Below, piece after piece: positions 5,998-8,774 of a DNA stretch of 8,774 nt (positions are counted from its first letter, which is position 1; each line of letters begins with the position of its first letter). A program made the translations under genes and the position numbers. The notes under the pieces are model-generated. The model was not told where the DNA came from. It made no database searches and worked only from the letters and a program-made list of their open reading frames with translations. The DNA comes from UBA1038 sp964480995 (lineage in GTDB: Bacteria; Bacillota; Clostridia; Christensenellales; Aristaeellaceae). The stretch lies in contig CAYZRZ010000096.1 in assembly GCA_964480995.1 (NCBI GenBank), positions 1 to 8,774 on the forward strand, read 5' to 3'.

Positions 5998-6594
5998 GTG
6001 ACTGATATGAATACACCGAGAATAGAAACGGACAGGCTGATCCTGAGACAGTTCACCGCCGCTGACACGCCGGCGCTGTTTGAGCTGCTGCGTGACGCGG
6101 AGGTCAACCGCTTCCTGCCGTGGTTTCCGCTGACCAGCCTGGAGCAGGCGGAAGAGTTCCTGCGCGGGCGGTTTCTCCGGTATTACGGCAAGCCCTCGGC
6201 TTTCCGCTGCGCTGTCTGCCTGAAAGAGGAGGACCGGCCCATCGGGTATGTCTGGCTGTCAGACGGCGAAAGCCATGATTTCGGCTACGCGCTCAAAAAG
6301 GAGTACTGGCGTCAAGGTCTTGTTACAGAAGCATCGATGGCGGTCATTGAGCGGCTCAGGCAGGCCGGGTACCCATATATCACCGCGACGCATGACGTCA
6401 ATAACCCGCAAAGCGGTGAAGTGATGAAAAAGCTTGGCATGGCCTACAAATACAGCTACCTCGAGCAATGGCAGCCAAAAAACATACCGGTCACGTTCAG
6501 GATGTATCAGCTGAACTTTGATGGCCGAGCGGACAGGACCTATCTGGGGTACTGGGACCGGTACGAAACACACTTCATTGAATCAAATATATAG
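5998..6594 (+). CDS. GNAT acetyltransferase, RimJ/RimL-like
   Basis: This 198-residue protein is an intact acetyl-CoA-dependent N-acetyltransferase of the RimJ/RimL subgroup. It opens with IETDRLILRQFTAAD (residues 9-23), the usual first strand. It continues with RPIGYVWLSD (80-89), the acetyl-CoA motif A region YALKKEYWRQGLVTEA (97-112, pyrophosphate-binding R105-Q-G-L-V) and motif B N136-PQSGEVMKKLGM. The C-terminal strand covers NIPVTFRMYQLNFDG. The substrate could be a protein N-terminus or a small molecule. The start is uncertain: GTG 5998 has GGAGAGG 11 nt upstream, while ATG 6007 has it 20 nt upstream; I favour GTG. It follows the DUF4287 gene and is closed by the hairpin at 6618-6639. 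Confidence 0.9.
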   Translation: MTDMNTPRIETDRLILRQFTAADTPALFELLRDAEVNRFLPWFPLTSLEQAEEFLRGRFLRYYGKPSAFRCAVCLKEEDRPIGYVWLSDGESHDFGYALKKEYWRQGLVTEASMAVIERLRQAGYPYITATHDVNNPQSGEVMKKLGMAYKYSYLEQWQPKNIPVTFRMYQLNFDGRADRTYLGYWDRYETHFIESNI

Positions 6595-6617
6595 CCTTTC
6601 CAGCGCTCATCAATCAG

Positions 6618-6639
6618 GGCTCCTTCGGCAGAGGGAGCC
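6618..6639 (+). terminator. Intrinsic terminator after the acetyltransferase gene
   Basis: GGCTCCTTC (6618-6626) pairs with GAGGGAGCC (6631-6639) around a GGCA tetraloop, nine pairs with one wobble. TTCATTCTTT follows on the plus strand, giving a broken T-run. The hairpin lies just past the stop of the convergent gene (6641). On that strand no T-run follows, so it serves the plus-strand transcript. Confidence 0.75.
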
Positions 6640-6640
6640 T

Positions 6641-7066
6641 TCATTCTTTGGCCATATTCCTCAGGATCTCCCGGTACCGCTCCGTCGCGGGTTCGCTTTT
6701 TTCGCCCTTTTTGCAAAAAGACAGGCCGGAAAGCTTTGGCACGACGCGCTCGACTACAATTTGCCCGTCCCTCACCCTGCTTTGCAAGGCATGCAGGGCT
6801 TCAAGAAAGCGCTCATCTTTTCTGGCGCGGCTGTAAAAGGAAAGCACATACACATACATGAACAGGTTGCAGCCGCGCATGGGGTACTCGACCTGCATGA
6901 ACAGGGTGCCGATACCATAGTGGCAGGGGCCGATGGGCTTGCGTATCACCCAATGCTCCGGATCAAGGCCGGGGAAGCTGTCCTTCACCAGATCAACAAG
7001 CGCCATCCAGGCGGGGATATCCCCGCTTTGGGCGATATGCAGGGTGTAGCAAGGCTTTGGCTCCAT
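6641..7066 (-). CDS. Chimeric open frame: acetyltransferase N-terminus joined to another protein's C-terminus
   Basis: This open frame of 141 residues (ATG at 7064-7066) reads as two proteins in one. Residues 1-35, MEPKPCYTLHIAQSGDIPAW then MALVDLVKDSFPGLD, match the N-terminal start of a GNAT acetyltransferase (first strand plus helix alpha-1), ending where the fold should continue. Residues 36-141, PEHWVIRKPIGPCHYGIG, then VEYPMRGCNLFMYVYVLSFY, then a charged helical tail (RFLEALHALQSRV, TERYREILRNMAKE), resemble the last third of a clostridial protein family. I recall that family as hypothetical or prenyltransferase/terpenoid-cyclase-like, but this recall is weak. Neither half can fold alone as a known enzyme: no acetyl-CoA loop exists. 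The join is in frame near 6961. An upstream ATG (7126) only extends the frame; the ribosome site for 7066 is weak. I think it is a deletion fusion, probably non-functional. Confidence 0.6.
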   Translation of the reverse strand: MEPKPCYTLHIAQSGDIPAWMALVDLVKDSFPGLDPEHWVIRKPIGPCHYGIGTLFMQVEYPMRGCNLFMYVYVLSFYSRARKDERFLEALHALQSRVRDGQIVVERVVPKLSGLSFCKKGEKSEPATERYREILRNMAKE

Positions 7067-7199
7067 GGCGGTTTCTTTTCCGGGATCAGACGAAAAGCTG
7101 TTACTCGAACAGTGAAAAACAATCATCCCTCATGGTTTCATATGATAAGATTATTCCATATATTTGCGAATATACAACTATGCATCTGCTTGGGTGTAT

Positions 7200-7868
7200 T
7201 TAACTGCTAAACCCTTGGGGCAACGTGTCTATCTTTCTTATCTCTGAAAAATCCTCAGAGCGGAAATATTTGATTAATTGAACAAGAGAATCACCTTTCA
7301 TTAATTTCTTTTCATCAAAGTCCATAGGGCGTTCATTAAATGGTATAAAACCATTTCGCTTATAAAAATTAATTAACGAGGCATGTTTCTCACATTCAAG
7401 ATATGCTACACGCCCTCCGAGAAGCATGAGCGATTGCCTTACAACATCTGTTGCGAGTTCAAGGAGTTCGTCGCCGGAAATTAGTTTTTTATCAGCATGA
7501 TTGAAATTTTTACCTAACTGAGCAATTAATGGCGCAGATATTTCTCGTTGATCAAGAAGCTGGTTGAAGGTGGAGAATCGGCTAATCCTCTTTCTGAGTG
7601 ATTCACTCATCTTACAGGATTTACTTATAACTAAGACTTTGTTTGCCAGAGTAAAGTAGCCTACAAGTATAGGTTCGTCCTTGAATGAGGCGAAAACGAG
7701 GTGTGTAACAGAGAACCCCTGTCTTCCGCTGAGAATAGCCTTATGCAACAAAAAATCTTCAACATCCAGGTTCAAAGGACATGAAAAAGTGGAGAGGATA
7801 TTGTTAACTTTATCCTCTCCAAGTGCTTCTATCAATCTTTCAGTACTTACTACGACAAAACCTCTCAT
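7200..7868 (-). CDS. GNAT acetyltransferase of a phage/toxin-antitoxin-like pair
   Basis: This 222-residue protein belongs to a GNAT subgroup seen in phages and Firmicute mobile elements; this is from memory of the family pattern. Its core reads THLVFASFKDEPILVGYFTL (~55-74), then PLIAQLGKNF (113-122), LISGDELLELATDVVRQSL, GGRVAYLECE (151-160) and LINFYKRNGFIPF (165-177). The last two are the strand and the acetyl-CoA-side helix typical of GNAT motif B (Y-K-R-N-G-F). The first strand of the fold is well preserved, but the usual Q/R-x-x-G-x-G/A loop is replaced by QLGKN. The start ATG (7866-7868) overlaps the stop of the 60-residue gene by ATGA, so translation is coupled; no separate strong ribosome site is seen. 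The region is AT-rich compared with neighbours and uses AT-ending codons, suggesting recent transfer. It differs from the ~165-residue TacT/AtaT toxins with DUF1778 partners. Confidence 0.82.
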   Translation of the reverse strand: MRGFVVVSTERLIEALGEDKVNNILSTFSCPLNLDVEDFLLHKAILSGRQGFSVTHLVFASFKDEPILVGYFTLANKVLVISKSCKMSESLRKRISRFSTFNQLLDQREISAPLIAQLGKNFNHADKKLISGDELLELATDVVRQSLMLLGGRVAYLECEKHASLINFYKRNGFIPFNERPMDFDEKKLMKGDSLVQLIKYFRSEDFSEIRKIDTLPQGFSS

Positions 7869-8047
7869 TTGCTTGGTTCTGTCTTAAAAATGCTACGTAA
7901 TGTAGCTACAGAGGGCTCGTTATACACAGCCTTTGAAATTGGCTTAGGAACATCCGTAACGCCTGATTTTTCAAGAGCCTGTGCTAAAGCCTTACAATTC
8001 TTTTTGTCACGAATGACAATGGTTCTAGTAATACTCTTAGTTGCCAT
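7865..8047 (-). CDS. Small partner protein of the acetyltransferase, possible antitoxin
   Basis: This 60-residue, basic, soluble protein lies directly upstream of the acetyltransferase with an ATGA overlap, so the two are almost certainly one functional pair. The start is the ATG at 8045-8047, preceded by a strong GGAGGTGG (8053-8060, 8-nt gap to the GGAGG core); an in-frame GTG at 8056 lies inside that ribosome site and is rejected. The N-terminus ATKSITRTIVIRDKKNCKAL has a beta-strand of alternating residues followed by a helix, as in ribbon-helix-helix DNA-binding antitoxins. The centre reads LEKSGVTDVPKPISKAVYNE and the C-terminal end is TLRSIF, then a short basic tail. I remember similar small proteins next to this GNAT group in phage-like genomes, but cannot verify it. 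An autoregulatory antitoxin role is inference; it could also be an adaptor or substrate. Confidence 0.72.
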   Translation of the reverse strand: MATKSITRTIVIRDKKNCKALAQALEKSGVTDVPKPISKAVYNEPSVATLRSIFKTEPSK

Positions 8048-8106
8048 ATTGTCCACCTCCGGTCATTGGCGGTATCACTTACTCAATTTATCCAGCATAA
8101 CATACA

Positions 8107-8121
8107 TTGAAACTTTGAAAC
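8107..8121. repeat. Tandem TTGAAAC pair in the leader of the pair operon
   Basis: TTGAAAC occurs at 8107-8113 and 8115-8121, offset by 8 bp. It lies within the transcribed leader between the promoter (8203-8230) and the 60-residue gene. It may be part of an operator; nothing more can be said. Confidence 0.45.
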
Positions 8122-8135
8122 ACTGTTGCGATAAA

Positions 8136-8154
8136 GTAATTGGTAACCATTTAT
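8136..8154. promoter_or_regulatory. Operator-like palindrome in the leader of the pair operon
   Basis: GTAATTGGT, a central A and ACCATTTAT form an inverted repeat with 7 of 9 arm positions matching and a perfect TGG-T-A-A-CCA core (8141-8149). It lies about 45-60 nt downstream of the predicted transcription start of the pair. A binding site for the 60-residue protein acting as an autorepressor is one reading; this is inference. Confidence 0.45.
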
Positions 8155-8202
8155 ACGTTGATTGCCATCCCTTCAAGAGGCGCTAAACAGGCAACCACAT
8201 AG

Positions 8203-8230
8203 ATTATAACAAAAGCAGATGGATAGTCAA
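8203..8230 (-). promoter_or_regulatory. Sigma-A promoter of the small-protein/acetyltransferase pair
   Basis: On the minus strand TTGACT (8225-8230) and a perfect TATAAT (8203-8208) are separated by 16 bp. Upstream of the -35 the DNA is very rich in A and T (AAAATTTTTTCA, then the 12-bp tandem), which could act as an UP element. Transcription would begin near 8196, giving a leader of ~150 nt before the ATG at 8047. Confidence 0.8.
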
Positions 8231-8244
8231 TGAAAAAATTTTAC

Positions 8245-8268
8245 TTAACAATACATTTAACAATACAT
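8245..8268. repeat. Tandem 12-bp repeat upstream of the pair promoter
   Basis: TTAACAATACAT occurs twice without a gap (8245-8256, 8257-8268), just upstream of the -35 box at 8225-8230 on the minus strand. It may be a two-site regulator target or an AT-rich UP element. The plus-strand frame across it (25 codons from 8230) has no ribosome site and is not called. Confidence 0.85.
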
Positions 8269-8337
8269 TACCATACCAAATTATACATCACCTACTGGAA
8301 CTACTAAAACCATTTTACTTGAATTGCGATATAAAAA

Positions 8338-8359
8338 GCCGTTTTATACCTGAAACGGC
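8338..8359 (-). terminator. Terminator hairpin separating the pair from the phage operon
   Basis: GCCGTTT (8338-8344) pairs perfectly with AAACGGC (8353-8359) around an 8-nt loop. On the minus strand TTTTTAT follows, a strong intrinsic terminator. On the plus strand AAATTTT follows, so it may work both ways. No minus-strand gene lies just right of it, so it may block antisense transcription from the phage side. Confidence 0.75.
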
Positions 8360-8389
8360 AAATTTTACGCGCCATTAAGTCAACAAAGT

Positions 8390-8414
8390 TGTCAGTCCAT
8401 GTCACTTGATGTCA
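8390..8414 (+). repeat. Three TGTCA repeats with exact 10-bp spacing
   Basis: TGTCA starts at 8390, 8400 and 8410, separated by five unlike bases each time, that is one helical turn apart. They lie directly upstream of and over the predicted -35 of the portal operon. Phasing on one face of the helix is what one expects for an activator or phage regulator bound cooperatively; the protein is unknown. Confidence 0.7.
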
Positions 8415-8436
8415 CCCTACCCCCCTATGCTACGAT
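8406..8436 (+). promoter_or_regulatory. Extended -10 promoter of the portal operon
   Basis: TGCTACGAT (8428-8436) has the TGn extension and a TACGAT -10 hexamer. A TTGATG -35 candidate is at 8406-8411 with a 19-bp gap, longer than ideal. Such a weak -35 with phased repeats over it suggests activator dependence. Transcription would start near 8443, just before the SOS box. Confidence 0.5.
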
Positions 8437-8453
8437 CCTTTCGAGGAGAAAAG

Positions 8454-8467
8454 AGAACAAACGTTCT
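8454..8467 (+). promoter_or_regulatory. LexA/DinR-type SOS box before the portal gene
   Basis: AGAACAAACGTTCT is a palindrome of the GAAC-N4-GTTC form, with five-base arms and the AAAC centre fitting the RNRY rule of the Gram-positive CGAACRNRYGTTYC consensus. Its position just downstream of the predicted start site and 29 nt before the TTG start is right for a LexA roadblock. This predicts expression of the phage operon upon DNA damage. Confidence 0.75.
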
Positions 8468-8495
8468 TAATAATTCCTCGGGAAGGAGGGATCGC

Positions 8496-8774
8496 TTGAT
8501 CACAAGGGACCGGAAATACCTGGGAAAGGAGGGGGAGGGCGCGCGGGAGCTGCTGCGCGGGGTGATCGAGGAGTTTGAGCAGGGGCTGCCCAGGCTGGAA
8601 AGGCTGTGGCGCTACCGGCAGGGCAAGGGCGATATCCTGATGCGCGAGCGGCCGGAGGGGCTGGCCAATACCCGCCTGGCCTATGGATTCCCCCGCTACA
8701 TCACGCAGGTATCGGCGGGCTTTCTGCTCAGCGAGCCGGTGGTGTACCGGGATGAAGGGAGGCCGGAGGGAACG
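8496..8774 (+). CDS. Phage portal protein, SPP1 gp6-like, N-terminal part
   Basis: From a TTG at 8496-8498 the frame stays open to the window edge (93 residues; incomplete at the 3' end). An AGGAGG (8484-8489) with a 6-nt gap makes TTG the only credible start; no in-frame ATG or GTG lies upstream. Residues 1-93 match the N-terminal region of SPP1 gp6-type portals: RLERLWRYRQGKGDILMRER (~34-53, the Y-x-x-G-K-x-x-I-L-x-R pattern), ANTRLAYGFPRYITQVSAGF (~57-76, the N-x-R-L...F-x-x-Y-I pattern) and LLSEPVVYRDEG. Portals form the dodecameric channel through which DNA enters the capsid. Unlike usual phage order, no terminase large subunit gene is upstream; the SOS box and promoter are. The gene is GC-rich like the host chromosome, while the DNA left of 8380 is AT-rich. 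Whether the rest of the phage module follows is outside the window. Confidence 0.85.
   Translation, partial: MITRDRKYLGKEGEGARELLRGVIEEFEQGLPRLERLWRYRQGKGDILMRERPEGLANTRLAYGFPRYITQVSAGFLLSEPVVYRDEGRPEGT

Larger units (their letters stand above)
8390..8774 (+). mobile_element. Start of a phage-derived structural operon, runs off the window
   Basis: A regulatory region and an SPP1-like portal gene define the left edge of a prophage or domesticated phage-particle cluster. No integrase, repressor or terminase is visible to its left and no attachment-site repeat can be matched within this window, so the true boundary is unknown. Confidence 0.55.

Noticed and set aside
5918..6001. 27-codon plus-strand frame whose TGA overlaps the GTG start of the RimJ-like gene
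   Set aside because: No ribosome site and no recognisable family. The overlap with the next start is suggestive, but not enough for a gene call.
7127..7199. Possible promoter (TTCGCA-17-TATCAT on the minus strand) and a small ATATT-TGCG-AATAT palindrome
   Set aside because: The hexamers are poor and the DNA is so AT-rich that such matches are expected by chance. The palindrome has no T-run and is not a terminator.
8230..8307. 25-codon plus-strand frame with an LTIH repeat
   Set aside because: The repeat is produced by the tandem 12-mer, there is no ribosome site, and the region is better explained as upstream DNA of the minus-strand promoter.
1..8774. CRISPR array, tRNA, rRNA, complete insertion sequence or integrase
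   Set aside because: No regularly spaced repeats longer than 15 bp, no cloverleaf-like segment with CCA-end context and no transposase or recombinase motifs were seen on either strand.

Overview
The window looks like chromosome from a fairly GC-rich Gram-positive anaerobe. A clostridial Firmicute is my inference. It rests on strong AGGAGG-type ribosome sites, a GyrI-type AraC regulator, a LolD-like ABC ATPase, a DUF4287 gene, an SPP1-like portal gene and a perfect GAAC-N4-GTTC SOS box. The left seven-eighths is accessory or decaying chromosome. A visibly AT-richer island follows (about 7127-8380). At the right edge a GC-rich, phage-derived gene begins and runs out of the window.

Layout. (1) 116-601, minus: an intact HD-domain phosphohydrolase. 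(2) 648-1931, minus: a mosaic of at least four broken genes joined end to end. In transcription order these are a corrinoid (B12)-binding protein without its start, the ectodomain of an ABC permease, an ABC ATPase without its Walker A half, and the last ~43 codons of an unidentified protein. (3) 1933-1960: a strong inverted repeat exactly at the broken 5' end of the corrinoid gene. (4) 2117-2329, plus: an AraC/GyrI regulator reduced by an in-frame internal deletion to about 70 residues. (5) 2414-5005, minus: a large intact exported protein of 863 residues, with three N-terminal repeats, a Pro/Ala linker and a probable C-terminal beta-propeller. It has its own consensus promoter (5217-5245) and a terminator. 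(6) 5304-5516, minus: the C-terminal 70 codons of a DHFR/RibD-C family protein. (7) 5622-5912 and 5998-6594, plus: an intact DUF4287 protein and an intact RimJ/L-like acetyltransferase, followed by a terminator. (8) 6641-7066, minus: an open frame that joins the N-terminus of one acetyltransferase to the C-terminus of an unrelated protein.

The AT-rich island carries a translationally coupled pair on the minus strand: a 60-residue protein with a possible ribbon-helix-helix start, and a 222-residue GNAT acetyltransferase. A TTGACT-16-TATAAT promoter drives the pair, with a tandem 12-bp repeat just upstream and an operator-like palindrome in the leader. The arrangement resembles a toxin-antitoxin or phage-defence pair, but its function is not established here.

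Right of a terminator hairpin (8338-8359) come three TGTCA repeats spaced exactly 10 bp apart, an extended -10 promoter, and a perfect LexA/DinR-type SOS box. A TTG-started SPP1-gp6-like portal gene follows. No terminase lies upstream, so the phage-derived operon appears to start at portal under DNA-damage control. The two most notable themes are this SOS-controlled, portal-first operon beside a toxin-antitoxin-like pair, and the density of deletion-type gene fusions in the left part. The fusions could be real reductive decay or an assembly artefact.
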